Shown here piece after piece: positions 26,462 to 36,230 of a DNA stretch of 64,000 bases. The position numbers and the translations under genes are program-made. The notes under the pieces were generated by a model, which worked only from the letters and a program-made list of their open reading frames with translations, ran no database searches and was not told the DNA's origin. Source of the stretch: Sphingomonas psychrotolerans (lineage in GTDB: Bacteria > Pseudomonadota > Alphaproteobacteria > Sphingomonadales > Sphingomonadaceae); contig NZ_CP024923.1 in NCBI RefSeq assembly GCF_002796605.1, positions 4,223,501-4,287,500 of the forward strand. Direction: 5' to 3'. Each line of letters opens with the position of its first letter. The stretch's first letter is position 1.

Positions 26462-27736
26462 CTACGTCTTTTCTTGCCCCGGCCAGGCTGTCACCCGGAC
26501 GTCGCGGACGGGATAGGGGATGGCGATCCCATGCTCCTTGAACAGCAGCCACAGCCGGTTGAGCACGTCGCTGCGCACATTGCCGACGCCGCTCTCGGGA
26601 TCGCTGATCCAGGCGAGGATCTCGTGCTCGACGCCGGTCTGACCGAATGCCATCAGCCATACATTGGTCTTGGGATTGTTCAGCACCCGGGGACTTTCCG
26701 CCGCGGCGCGCAACATCAGTTCCTGCGCGAGCTTGAGATCGCAATCATAGGCGACGGTCACCGGAATGCGGACGCGGACGTTGCGATCGGTGTACGACCA
26801 GTTCTCCACTTCCTGAGTCATCAGATTCTCGTTGGGAATCAGATGCTCCTTGCCGTCGCGGGTGATCACCGAGACCGCGCGGACGCCGATCTTGTTCACC
26901 CAGCCGAAGCTGTCGCCCACCACGATCACGTCGCCCGGTTTGATCGATCGGTCCATCAGCAGGATGATTCCGGCGATCAGATTGCCGATCGTCTTCTGCA
27001 GCCCGAAGCCGATCGCGAGGCCGAAGGCGCCCGAAAACACGGCGAAGGCAGTCAGGTCGATCTCGAGCAGGTCGACTCCGATGAAGAAGGCGAGCACCAC
27101 CACTGCGATTGCCGCGAGCTTCTGGACCAGCAATTTCTGGGTCGCATCGAAGCCGCGGGCGCTGCCGATCGAATGGCTCAGCACCCGATTGACCAGCCGC
27201 ACTCCGGCGAAGAGCAGCAGCACGGTGATGCCCAGGGTCAGGCCGGAGAGCAAAGAGAAGCGCCGCGTCCCGATCTGGATGCCGACCCGGTCGAGCGTGG
27301 TCTCGACCACCGCGAATCCGCCGATCGCGTTGCTGAGGATCGCGGTGAAGGCGAGCGCCGCCAATGTCCACGCCGCCCAGCGCGGCAAATTGAGGCCGCG
27401 CAGCACTCCGGCGGCGAGCATCGCCACCGCGAGTCCCTCGATCAGCCCGAGAATTAGCGAGGCGAGCGGAGTCCATGGCCAGCTCGCGGCGATGATGGCG
27501 AGGAGGATCGCGGCGACACCCCAGCGCATGATCGCGCAGATCCGCAAATGGAAGCTCGCCGCATTGCCGCTGATATGCTCGGCCCAGGATGCCGCGATGC
27601 GGGTGCCGATATGCCGTCCCGCCAGCCAGCCGAGCAGCAGTGCCAGCGCCGCCAGTCCGCCGGCGATCGCGGCTTCGGAAAGCTCGTGGGCACCTGGCAG
27701 ATTATGTCCCGCCAGCCAGGCCCCGATCCGCTCCAT
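26462..27736 (-). CDS. mechanosensitive ion channel family protein (MscS-type)
   Basis: Inner-membrane channel of 424 aa that opens on membrane tension during hypo-osmotic shock. Five or six hydrophobic segments precede the pore helix FAVFSGAFGLAIGFGLQKTI, followed by GNLIAGIILLMDRSIKPGDV and the beta domain with GWVNKIGVRAVSV and HLIPNENLMTQEV. All are MscS hallmarks; extra N-terminal helices put it with the longer YbdG/MscM-like forms. The ATG overlaps the stop of the upstream PLP gene by one base (TGATG). Confidence 0.93.
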   Translation of the reverse strand: MERIGAWLAGHNLPGAHELSEAAIAGGLAALALLLGWLAGRHIGTRIAASWAEHISGNAASFHLRICAIMRWGVAAILLAIIAASWPWTPLASLILGLIEGLAVAMLAAGVLRGLNLPRWAAWTLAALAFTAILSNAIGGFAVVETTLDRVGIQIGTRRFSLLSGLTLGITVLLLFAGVRLVNRVLSHSIGSARGFDATQKLLVQKLAAIAVVVLAFFIGVDLLEIDLTAFAVFSGAFGLAIGFGLQKTIGNLIAGIILLMDRSIKPGDVIVVGDSFGWVNKIGVRAVSVITRDGKEHLIPNENLMTQEVENWSYTDRNVRVRIPVTVAYDCDLKLAQELMLRAAAESPRVLNNPKTNVWLMAFGQTGVEHEILAWISDPESGVGNVRSDVLNRLWLLFKEHGIAIPYPVRDVRVTAWPGQEKT

Positions 27737-28920
27737 CACCCGCGGACCTCGGCGAAGCGGGCGAGCCCGGCCTCGAGGTCGGCGATCAGGTCGTCGGCGT
27801 CCTCTAGCCCGATCTGGAGCCGCACCATCGGCCCCTCGGCCTCCCACTTGGTCGCGGTGCGATAGCGCTCCGGGTCGACCGGGATCGCGAGGCTCTCGAA
27901 CCCTCCCCAGCTATAGCCGATGCCGAAAAGCCTGAGCCCGTCGATCAGCGCCGCGCGCGCCGCTTCGCCGCCGCCGTTGAGCACGAACGAGAACAGCCCG
28001 GAAGCGCCACGGAAATCGCGCGCGAAAGTCATATTGCCGGGGCAATCGGGCAGTGCCGGGTGGAGCACGCGCGCCACTTCGGGCCGATCCTCGAGCCACT
28101 CGGCGATCTTGAGCGCCGAACGGCCATGCTGATCCAGCCGCACCGCCATCGTCCTCAGCCCCCGCGCGCCGAGCCACGCGTCGTCAGGGCTCGCGGTCTG
28201 GCCGAGCTGATAGGTCGCCGCGCGCAGCCGCTGATACTGGCCCTCGGCGGCAGTCACCGATCCGAGCATCACGTCCGAATGGCCGACGACATATTTGGTG
28301 CAGGCGAGGATCGAATAATCCACGCCCATCCCGATCGCCGGAAGCAGCAAAGGCGTCGCCCAGGTGTTGTCGAGCAAAGTGGTGATCCCGCGTGCCTTCG
28401 CGACGGCGACGATCGCGGGCACGTCCTGCACCTCGAAGGTCAGGCTGCCCGGGCTCTCCATGAAGATCGCTTTGGTCCGCTCGGTGCAGAGCTCGGCGAT
28501 CCCCGCGCCGATCAGCGGATCGTAGAAAGTCGTGGTGATCCCGAAGCGCTTGAGCAGCCCGTTCGCCAGATTGCGCGTCGGATCATAGGCACTGTCGGTC
28601 AACAGCAATTCGTCGCCCGGCTCGAGCACCGCGAGCAACGCCGAGGCGATCGCGGCGACGCCCGAGGGATAGAGCAGGGTGGCCTCGGCTCCCGGCTCAA
28701 GTTCGGTCAGCGCCTCGGCGAGCGACCATTGGGTCGGGGTGCCGCGGCGCCCGTAGAACAATTTGTGGTGCGTGTCGGCCGCGCCGCGTGCGCGCAGCTC
28801 GGCGACCGAATCATAGAGGATGGTCGAGGCCCGCCACACCGGCGGGTTGACCACGCCCTGCGTCCATTCGTCCCGCCGCCCGGCCTGGACGATTTTGGTT
28901 GCGTCCTTCTCGTCGCTCAT
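27736..28920 (-). CDS. metC: cystathionine beta-lyase
   Basis: PLP enzyme of the Cys/Met metabolism family that splits cystathionine to homocysteine, pyruvate and ammonia. It is 394 aa. The PLP lysine is in YSILACTKYVVGHSD. YGRRGTPTQWSLAEAL, LLYPSGVAAIASALLA and YSWGGFESL are typical of bacterial MetC. The start at 28920 overlaps the stop of sseA (ATGA), and its stop overlaps the mscS start, making an sseA-metC-mscS operon. Other family activities (gamma-lyase) are possible but less likely. Confidence 0.92.
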   Translation of the reverse strand: MSDEKDATKIVQAGRRDEWTQGVVNPPVWRASTILYDSVAELRARGAADTHHKLFYGRRGTPTQWSLAEALTELEPGAEATLLYPSGVAAIASALLAVLEPGDELLLTDSAYDPTRNLANGLLKRFGITTTFYDPLIGAGIAELCTERTKAIFMESPGSLTFEVQDVPAIVAVAKARGITTLLDNTWATPLLLPAIGMGVDYSILACTKYVVGHSDVMLGSVTAAEGQYQRLRAATYQLGQTASPDDAWLGARGLRTMAVRLDQHGRSALKIAEWLEDRPEVARVLHPALPDCPGNMTFARDFRGASGLFSFVLNGGGEAARAALIDGLRLFGIGYSWGGFESLAIPVDPERYRTATKWEAEGPMVRLQIGLEDADDLIADLEAGLARFAEVRG

Positions 28921-29750
28921 GCCGGTCCCAATGCCTTGGGCGTTGCGGGATCCGCGCCCCATTCGGACCAGCTGCCGTCATATACCGGCACGTCGCGGCC
29001 GATCAGATGTCCGGCAAAGGCGATCACGCAAGCGGTGATCCCCGATCCGCAGGTGGCGACCAATGGCTTGTCGAGGTCGATACCCGCCTGCGCGAACGTG
29101 GCGCGGATCGCCTCGGGCTGCTTCCACGTCCCGTCGGCTTCGAAGAAGCGGCCCTGCGGGATGTTCTTCGAGCCCGGAATATGGCCGGGCGCGCATTCCT
29201 TGCGCGGATCGGGCTCGTCGCCGGTAAAGCGCGCCGCCGAGCGCGCGTCGACGACCTGCTCGTCGGTCGCCTGCATCTCGGCGAGGCTGCGCACCTGCGT
29301 TTGCGGCATCCCCGCCTCGAAGCCGCTGCGGGCGGGGGAGGGCGCTGCTTGCTCGAGCGGGTGTCCCTCGGCCTTCCACTTCGCGATCCCGCCGTCGAGC
29401 AACGCCGCCTCGACGCCGAAGCGGCCGAGCACCCACCAGGCCCGGCAGGAGGTGTTGTGCTGGCTGTTGTCGTACAGCACCACCCGGCTCTCCGCGGTGA
29501 TACCCAATGCCGCCATTCGCGCCTCGAACAGGTCGCGCGGCGGCAACATCGACGGCAGCGGATCCTCCGCGTCGACCAAAGTGTCGAGATCGAGCAGCAA
29601 TGCGCCGGGGATGTGCCCCGCGGCATATTCGGCGCGCGGATCCTGCTTCGCCGATCTGGGCAGCGTCGAGGTATAAGTGGCGTCGAGCACCACGAGGTCG
29701 TCGGTGCCGAGGGCGTCCGCGAGCCATTGTGCCGTTATGAGTGCGTCCAT
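28917..29750 (-). CDS. sseA: 3-mercaptopyruvate sulfurtransferase
   Basis: Two-rhodanese-domain enzyme, 277 aa, that moves sulfur from 3-mercaptopyruvate to thiol acceptors. The active-site loop CGSGITA, the signature distinguishing mercaptopyruvate sulfurtransferases, is in the C-terminal domain. The N-terminal domain has ALLLDLDTLVD and RVVLYDNS. The ATG at 29750 begins the conserved domain. It leads the operon with metC, consistent with cysteine/methionine sulfur metabolism, and diverges from queF. Confidence 0.93.
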   Translation of the reverse strand: MDALITAQWLADALGTDDLVVLDATYTSTLPRSAKQDPRAEYAAGHIPGALLLDLDTLVDAEDPLPSMLPPRDLFEARMAALGITAESRVVLYDNSQHNTSCRAWWVLGRFGVEAALLDGGIAKWKAEGHPLEQAAPSPARSGFEAGMPQTQVRSLAEMQATDEQVVDARSAARFTGDEPDPRKECAPGHIPGSKNIPQGRFFEADGTWKQPEAIRATFAQAGIDLDKPLVATCGSGITACVIAFAGHLIGRDVPVYDGSWSEWGADPATPKALGPA

Positions 29751-29794
29751 TCCCTTGCTCCTAGAAGGATGCAAAGCGCTCGGCAAACGCCTAC

Positions 29795-30250
29795 ATGCCC
29801 GGCATGGAACCCAAGCACCTCGGCCAGACCTCCGCGCTCCCCGCCACACCGGAACAAGCGGAACTCGATTACGTCCCCAATCCGCGCCCCGGCAGCCGCT
29901 ATCTGATCCGCTTCGCCGCGCCCGAATTCACATCGCTCTGCCCGATCACCGGTCAGCCCGATTTCGCGCATCTGGTGATCGATTACGTTCCCGGCGAGAC
30001 GATCGTCGAATCAAAGTCGCTCAAGCTGTTCCTCGGCAGCTTCCGCAACCATGGCGCGTTCCACGAGGATTGCACCGTCGGCATCGGCGAGCGGCTGTTC
30101 GAGGAGATGAAGCCGAAATGGCTCCGGATCGGCGGCTATTGGTATCCGCGCGGCGGCATCCCGATCGACGTGTTCTGGCAGTCCGGCCTGCCCCCCGCGG
30201 GGGTCTGGATCCCGGACCAGGATGTACCCGGATATCGCGGCCGAGGCTGA
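29795..30250 (+). CDS. queF: preQ1 synthase (7-cyano-7-deazaguanine reductase), type I
   Basis: NADPH-dependent reduction of preQ0 to preQ1 in queuosine biosynthesis. It is 151 aa, as expected for the unimodular QueF. The catalytic Cys is in [13 protein letters not shown], the NADPH motif is [15 protein letters not shown], and FHEDC supplies the conserved His/Glu. ATG 29804 (MEPKHLGQ) is an alternative start. Divergent from sseA and followed by a carbohydrate operon it is unlikely to belong to. Confidence 0.95.
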   Translation: MPGMEPKHLGQTSALPATPEQAELDYVPNPRPGSRYLIRFAAPEFTSLCPITGQPDFAHLVIDYVPGETIVESKSLKLFLGSFRNHGAFHEDCTVGIGERLFEEMKPKWLRIGGYWYPRGGIPIDVFWQSGLPPAGVWIPDQDVPGYRGRG

Positions 30251-30288
30251 ACCTCACATTTACAGAACGCTTCATCGGATTCGTGCAT

Positions 30289-30301
30289 GTTGCATTGCAA
30301 C
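30289..30301. promoter_or_regulatory. candidate operator before the GT4-GH130 operon
   Basis: A perfect 6-1-6 inverted repeat, GTTGCA-T-TGCAAC, lies about 90 bases before the start of the GT4 gene, in the only non-coding gap before the operon. It could bind a dimeric regulator; I know of none for this operon. Confidence 0.35.
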
Positions 30302-30389
30302 AAGAATGAAACCATATTGCTTTGCGAGAGTTGGGAGACGCGAGACGGGTTTTCGACAGCCTGATGTTTGCAGTAGCGAAGGAAGAAGA

Positions 30390-32662
30390 ATGGCGCGGTT
30401 CATGCTCGAACAGGGGATCAAACACCTCGCGCTCATCGGCAACTTTCTCCCGCGCAAGTGCGGACTCGCGACGTACACGACCGATACCTACAATGCGCTC
30501 AAGCAGCGCTATCCGGATCTGCAGGTCGACGTCTATGCGATGGACGACCATCCGGGCCGTTACGACTATCCCGAAGCGGTCACCCGCGCGATCCCGCAAG
30601 ATGACCGTTCCGCCTATCTCGACGCAGCCCGCGCGATCGAGGCCAGCGGCGCGCAGGCGCTGTGGATCCAGCACGAATATGGCATCTATGGCGGCCCCGC
30701 CGGCGAATTCCTGATCGCACTGATCGATCGCCTGTCGATCCCGGTGATCACGACACTCCACACCGTGCTCGAGCGGCCGAGCACCGACGAGCGCCGGGTG
30801 ATGGAATCGCTGCTGCGCCGTTCGTCGCGGATCATCGTGATGGCCGAAAAGGGCCGCGATATCCTCAAGCGCGTCCACGGTGCCAACGACAAGAGCATCG
30901 TCATGATCCCGCACGGCGTGCCCGATCGCCAGTTCGCCGATCCCGACAGCCTCAAGCCCGAATTCGGCTGGGAAGGCCGCGAGGTCGTGCTGACCTTCGG
31001 TCTGCTCGCCCCCAACAAGGGCATCGAGACGATGATCGCGGCGCTGCCGCAGGTCGTCGCCAAGCATCCGCGGCGCTCTACGTGGTGCTCGGCGCGACTC
31101 ACCCCAATCTCGTCGCGCACGAAGGCGAAGTGTATCGCGATCGATTGAAGGCGCTTGCCGCGGAAAAGGGCGTCGCCGAGCATGTCCAGTTCATCGACGC
31201 GTTCGTCGAGCATGACGAACTGATCGACTATCTCCAGGCCGCCGATCTCTACGTCACGCCGTACAACAATCCCGCGCAAATCACTTCGGGCACGCTTTCC
31301 TACGCGGTCGGGGTTGGCAAGCCGGTGATCTCGACGCCCTATGTCCATGCGACCGAGATCCTCGCCGACGATCATGGCGTGCTCGTCGATTTCGGCGACA
31401 GTGCGGCATTTGCACGCGAGATCGATCGTCTGTTGACCGACAAGACGGAGCGTCTGGCGCTGTCGCAGCGCGCTTATGCCCGCGGCCGCACGATGGTCTG
31501 GCCGCGTCTTGCCGAGAATGCGATGGGCGAGGTCGGCGCGATCGTCGCCGCCAAGCCGCGTCGCTTCGCGAGGGCGACCGTCGAGCTGGCGACGCTCAAG
31601 CCCGATATCGCCGCAGTCGAGCGGATGAGCGATTCGACCGGGATGCTCCAGCATTCGATCTATTCGGTGCCGGATCGCCGCCACGGCTATTGCATCGACG
31701 ACAATGCCCGCGCGCTGATCCTGATGTCCAAGATCGAGGACATCGACGAGACGCTTCGCGACAAATGGACCACCATCTATGGCGGGTTCGTCCAATATGC
31801 GTGGAATCCGGACCAGCGCCGCTTCCGCAACTTCATGAACTTCGACCGTACCTGGTGCGAGGATGTCGGGTCGGAAGATTCGAACGGCCGCGCGATCTGG
31901 GCGCTGGGTGTCACGGCCCGCGATGCCCGCGCGCAGAAGCACCGCGACTGGGCCTCGATGCTGTTCGACAACACGGCGGCGATCGCGCTCGAACTCGAAG
32001 CGCCGCGCAGCCACGCCTTCGCTATGCTCGGCGCCGCGGCGATGATCGAGGCGCATCCGGGGCACGCGCTCTCGCGCAATATCCTGACTCGCTACGGCGA
32101 GGAATTGATCACCCTGCTCGATCAGGCGCGCCGCCCCGAATGGCAATGGTTCGAGATCGTGCTCGCTTACGACAATGCGCGCCTGCCCGAAGCGCTGCTG
32201 CGCGCCGGCAAGGTTCTGGGGCGGCAGGACTTCGTCGATGTCGGACTCGAAACGCTCGACTGGATCGTCGGGCGCCAGACTTCGCCCGAGGGGCGTTTCC
32301 GTGCGGTCGGTAGCGAGAGCTTCGGCCGGCCTTATGCCGAGCCGCTGCAGTTCGATCAGCAGCCGCTCGAGGCCCAGGCCACTGTCGATGCCTGCGTCGC
32401 AGCCTTTGAATGCACTTCGGACAAGCGCTGGTACGAAGAGGCGATGCGCGCCTATCGCTGGTATCTTGGTGCCAATGACCTCGAGCTTCCGCTAGCGACG
32501 GCGCATGATGGCGGTTGTTTTGATGGGCTGATGCCGCACGGTTTGAACCGGAATCAGGGCGCCGAGTCGATTCTGGCGCTCCAATTGGCGAATTGCGCTA
32601 TTTCCGTACTTTCAAAGCGCGCCGGAAACGTGGCAAGCACCCCCCGCACTGCCGTCGCCTGA
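30390..32662 (+). pseudogene. GT4 glycosyltransferase with C-terminal toroid-like domain, frameshifted
   Basis: Two overlapping frames are one gene: the first runs from ATG 30390 (after AAGGAAG) to about 31070, the second from there to 32662. The region is 2273 bases, one short of a multiple of three, so one base is missing near 31067-31073 (AAGCATCCGCGGCG; expected HPAALYVVLGA). Restored, the protein is ~757 aa. The GT4 half has GNFLPRKCGLATYT, VMIPHGVPD, LTFGLLAPNKG and TSGTLSYAVGVGKPVIST. The second half (about 400 on) has YSVPDRRHGYCIDDNARAL and repeated aromatic helices, like an alpha/alpha toroid. It may be an assembly error; if real, the gene is broken. Confidence 0.8.
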
Positions 32663-32700
32663 ACCCTGCGCGCCGGCTATCGGGACGGTACGGGGGACGA

Positions 32701-33986
32701 ATGCAGGAATTGTACAATCACACGCTGCGGCTGCGCGCCGATCCCTCACGCGTGGTGGTTCGTCCGTTCCATATCGCCTGGGCGCAAAACGGCTCGGGGC
32801 CGAGCCGCTCGGAACGCATCGTCAGCGAAGTGCTGGCGATGTCTCCCGGCGAGGCGAGCGCGCAACTCGAGATCGTGCTCAAGGATTTCGAGGCGCGGCA
32901 TTGGCAGACGCGCCGCGTGTTCATGACGCGCTACGACGAGATCGAGGAAATGCTCAAGCTCGACGGCGGATCGATCGGCGACGAGAAGCGCCAGTTGCTC
33001 GGCGCCTATTTCTGCCACGAGTACAGCTATGCCGCCGCGGCGCTGATGAACCCCAGCGCGGTGCCGCATTACGATCAGTCGGGCATGCCCAAGGGCAGCA
33101 TGCGCATCCTGATGTCGCTGCGCGCAGTAGGCGAGGGGCACATCTCCTCGGTTTCTTTTCGCGAAGGCATCATCACCGACAAGAACGAGCTCAGCCTCGC
33201 CCCCGAACCCCCTTCGCCACTGCGGCGGATGCGCGCGAGGAGGACGAGGACAAGATTCCCGAGGGACCGGTGACGGTCTATCGCCACCGCGATTCGACGC
33301 TGTCGGGCACCGTCATCTTCCCGATCACCAAGGCGCAGTCGAACGGGCTCGAGGATCTGCGGATCTGTCACTTCACTCATGATGACGGCAGCGAGGAATG
33401 GATCGGCACCTACACCGCCTATAACGGCTCGGTGATCCAGTCCGAGCTGATGCGCACCCGCGACTGGCGCGCGATCGATCTCGTGCCGATGACCGGCGGG
33501 GCCTCGCGCAACAAGGGCATGGCGCTGTTTCCGCGCAAGATCGACGGCAAGTACATGATGCTGGGCCGCCAGGACGGCGAGAACATCTTCCTCCACACCT
33601 CGGACGACATCACCCATTGGGAAGGCGGCGAGCTGCTGATCAAGCCGCAATATCCGTGGGAGCTCGTCCAGATGGGCAATTGCGGGCCGCCGATCGAAGT
33701 CGATGACGGCTGGCTGGTGCTCACCCACGGCGTCGGCGCGATGCGCAAATATTCGATCGGCGCGGCTCTGCTCGACAAGAAGGATCCCTCGAAGGTGATC
33801 GCGCGCTCGAAGGAGCCGCTGCTGGCGGCCGCCGATCAGGACCGCGAGGGCTATGTCCCCAACGTCGTCTACACCTGCGGCGCGATCCGCCACGGCGACA
33901 AATTGTTCATCCCTTACGGAGTGGCGGACAGTTCGGTGGCGTTCGCCTTCGTGCCGATCAAGGCACTGCTCGAGCAGATGGACTGA
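32701..33986 (+). pseudogene. GH130-type beta-mannoside phosphorylase, frameshifted
   Basis: Again two frames form one gene. The region is 1286 bases, one short of a multiple of three. The break is in a C-run at about 33205-33214 (GCCCCCGAACCCCCTTCG): one more C restores LAPEPPFATAADA. The intact protein would be ~428 aa, normal for GH130. Motifs include FREGIITDKNE in the first part and LRICHFTHDDG, GTYTAYNG, MALFPRKIDGKYMML and GNCGPPIEVDDGWLVLTHGVG in the second. GH130 enzymes phosphorolyse beta-mannosides. It follows the GT4 gene by 38 bases. Confidence 0.8.
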
Positions 33987-33995
33987 CGCGAGACC

Positions 33996-34145
33996 CCCTC
34001 CCTGCTTGCAGGGAGGGACTGGGGGTGGGTGCGCGTGTCCGCGCGCTTAAAAGACTCACACTGCACCTCGCCAAAGAAGAAGCGGCCGGGGCATCGAGCC
34101 CTGGCCGCTTCTACTCACCCCCAACCCCTCCCTTTGAGGGAGGGG
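33996..34145. repeat. paired CCTCCC palindromes bracketing a terminator-like hairpin
   Basis: Two inverted copies of the same unit, 33996-34031 and 34116-34145, face each other; each is a CCCTCCC...GGGAGGG hairpin followed by a GGGGGTG tail. Between them at 34078-34112 is a long hairpin (AGAAGCGGCC...GGCCGCTTCT). The block fills the 172-base gap between the GH130 gene and the convergent OPT transporter, and probably acts as a bidirectional terminator. Confidence 0.75.
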
Positions 34146-34158
34146 CTTCGCAGCGTTC

Positions 34159-36186
34159 TCACCGATAGGTTGCGATGTCCTGATCCACCGGCTGCTCGGA
34201 GGCCGGCGGCGCGCTGCGCACCATGCCGCGAGTGAGCGCGTAGATCAGCGCGATCAGCCCGAAGAACAGCAACGGCGCCAGCCATAGCGCTACGCTCTCG
34301 AAACCCTCGCCCATCAGCGCCAGCGGCGCATCGTTGGGCGGGATCGGCGCGTTGCGGTTCGCCCAGGCGAGGACTCCCGCGAACGCCACGCCGAACAGGC
34401 TTTCGCCGACGATCAGCCCGGTCGCCGCCAGCACGCCCATCCGCTCGGCGAATTCGGGATTAATGCTGCGCTTCGCCCAGCGATTGTAGAAATGGCCGAT
34501 CAGCGCGCCGACCGGGATCAGCAGGGTGAGCGCCATCGGCAGATAGATTCCCATGCCTACCGCCAGCGGCGGCAGGCGCATCTTGCCGGCGCGGCCGAGC
34601 AATTCGTCGAGCGCGATCACGCCCGCGCCGATCGCCGCGCCGATGCCGATCAGGCCCCAGTCGATGTCGCCGCCGAGCACGCCCTTGGCGATCGACGAGA
34701 TCAGGGCGGCCTGCGGCGCCGAGAGCGCATTGGGGCCGGCGCCGGGCATGCCGACGAAGCCGAGCGTGTTCTTGAGCAAGTCGAGCACCAGCGGGATCGC
34801 CAGCGAGCCGAACACCACGCCCATCACCAGCGCGACTTGCTGCTTCCACGGCGTGGCGCCGACGAGCTGGCCGGTCTTGAGATCCTGAAGATTGTCGTTC
34901 GAGATCGTCGCGATCGAGAAGATGATCGCAGTGGTGAACAAGGCATAGGCGATCAGTGCATTGGTGCGGGTCGGATCGGCCTCGTGCCCGAAGATCGCCA
35001 CGAGCAGCAACGAGGCACCCAGCACCGCGAGGATGCCCACGCCGGAGACCGGCGAGTTCGACGCGCCGATCAGACCCGCCATGTAACCGCACACTGCGGC
35101 GATGAGGATGCCGACGACAAGCAGATAGAGCAACGTCCCGCCGATCACCGCGACCGGATAATCGTGCACCGGCCCGCCTGCCGAAAAGCTCCACAGCAGC
35201 CACGCGATCGGCACCAACGTCGCGACCGTGACCAGTCCGACCACGCCGATCGGCAAGTCGCGCTCGGTCAATGCCAGCGTCTCACCGCCGGCGCGCGCGC
35301 GCGACGCGGCGAGCGCCGAACGGAGCCCCGCGATGATCGGCCCGATGATCTTGAGGAGCGACCAGATCGCCGCCACGCCGATCGTGCCCGCGCCGATGAA
35401 GCGCACCTGCCCGCGGAAGGTGCCGCCGACCAATGCGTCGACGCCCGCCGACAGATCGCCGCCCGATGCGAACCAGGGGACGAGCGTGGTCCACGAGATG
35501 ATCATCCCGAAGAACATCGCCGCGCCGACCGAAATGCCGACCAGATGCCCGACGCCGATCAGCAGCATCGACCAGCTCGTCGAGAAGCCGGTGGCGGTGC
35601 CGCCTACCGCGAAATTCTTGCCGGCTTCCTCGGCGACCAATTTCATCTTGGCGAGCAGGGCGAAGCCCCCCGAGAAGAGCGCACCGAGCATCAGCACGCG
35701 CAATCCGCTGGCGTTCTCGATGTCGCCCGCGCGGCTGTTCGACCCGACCTTGAGCACTTCGGCCGCCGCGACGCCCTCGGGATAAGGCAGGTCCGATCCG
35801 GTCACCAGCGCGCGGCGCAGCGGGACCGAGAACATCACGCCCAGCACGCCGCCGGTGATGCACACCGCCACGGTGGTCCAATAAGGGAAGCCCGACCACC
35901 AGCCGACCATGATCAGCCCGGGCAGCACGAAGACGATCGCCGCGAGGGTGCCCGCGGCGCTGGCGATCGTCTGGACGATGTTGTTCTCGAGGATCGAGCT
36001 GCCGCGGAAGAAGCGCAATATCGCCATCGAGACGACCGCCGCGGGGATCGAGGTGGCGAAGGTCAGCCCCACCTTGAGCCCGGCATAGACGTTCGCTGCG
36101 GTGAACAGCAGCGTGATCGCCCCGCCCAGCAAGACGCCGCGAAGCGTGAGTTCGAGCGGCGCGCGGGCCGCGGCGTCGGTCGCCAA
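34159..36186 (-). CDS. OPT family oligopeptide transporter
   Basis: Polytopic inner-membrane transporter, 675 aa with about 14-16 helices. The first helices carry LRGVLLGGAITLLFTAANVY and GLKVGLTFATSIPAAVVSM, the OPT signature; LPYPEGVAAAEVLKVG and NDNLQDLKTGQLVGATPW are further hallmarks of the prokaryotic EspB-like branch. Likely substrates are oligopeptides or metal chelates. No ATG is near; the TTG at 36186 is preceded by GGGGAG at eight bases, so a TTG start is likely. Located downstream of the HerA-like gene (44-base gap). Confidence 0.92.
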   Translation of the reverse strand: MATDAAARAPLELTLRGVLLGGAITLLFTAANVYAGLKVGLTFATSIPAAVVSMAILRFFRGSSILENNIVQTIASAAGTLAAIVFVLPGLIMVGWWSGFPYWTTVAVCITGGVLGVMFSVPLRRALVTGSDLPYPEGVAAAEVLKVGSNSRAGDIENASGLRVLMLGALFSGGFALLAKMKLVAEEAGKNFAVGGTATGFSTSWSMLLIGVGHLVGISVGAAMFFGMIISWTTLVPWFASGGDLSAGVDALVGGTFRGQVRFIGAGTIGVAAIWSLLKIIGPIIAGLRSALAASRARAGGETLALTERDLPIGVVGLVTVATLVPIAWLLWSFSAGGPVHDYPVAVIGGTLLYLLVVGILIAAVCGYMAGLIGASNSPVSGVGILAVLGASLLLVAIFGHEADPTRTNALIAYALFTTAIIFSIATISNDNLQDLKTGQLVGATPWKQQVALVMGVVFGSLAIPLVLDLLKNTLGFVGMPGAGPNALSAPQAALISSIAKGVLGGDIDWGLIGIGAAIGAGVIALDELLGRAGKMRLPPLAVGMGIYLPMALTLLIPVGALIGHFYNRWAKRSINPEFAERMGVLAATGLIVGESLFGVAFAGVLAWANRNAPIPPNDAPLALMGEGFESVALWLAPLLFFGLIALIYALTRGMVRSAPPASEQPVDQDIATYR

Positions 36187-36230
36187 GTCCTGATCTCCCC
36201 AAGGTATCCAGGGATACTATGGCGCGCTTG

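Noticed and set aside
30390..33986. Programmed ribosomal frameshifting in the two carbohydrate genes
   Set aside because: Neither site has a slippery heptamer with a following structure that I can recognise, and relatives are normally single frames; deletion or sequence error is simpler.
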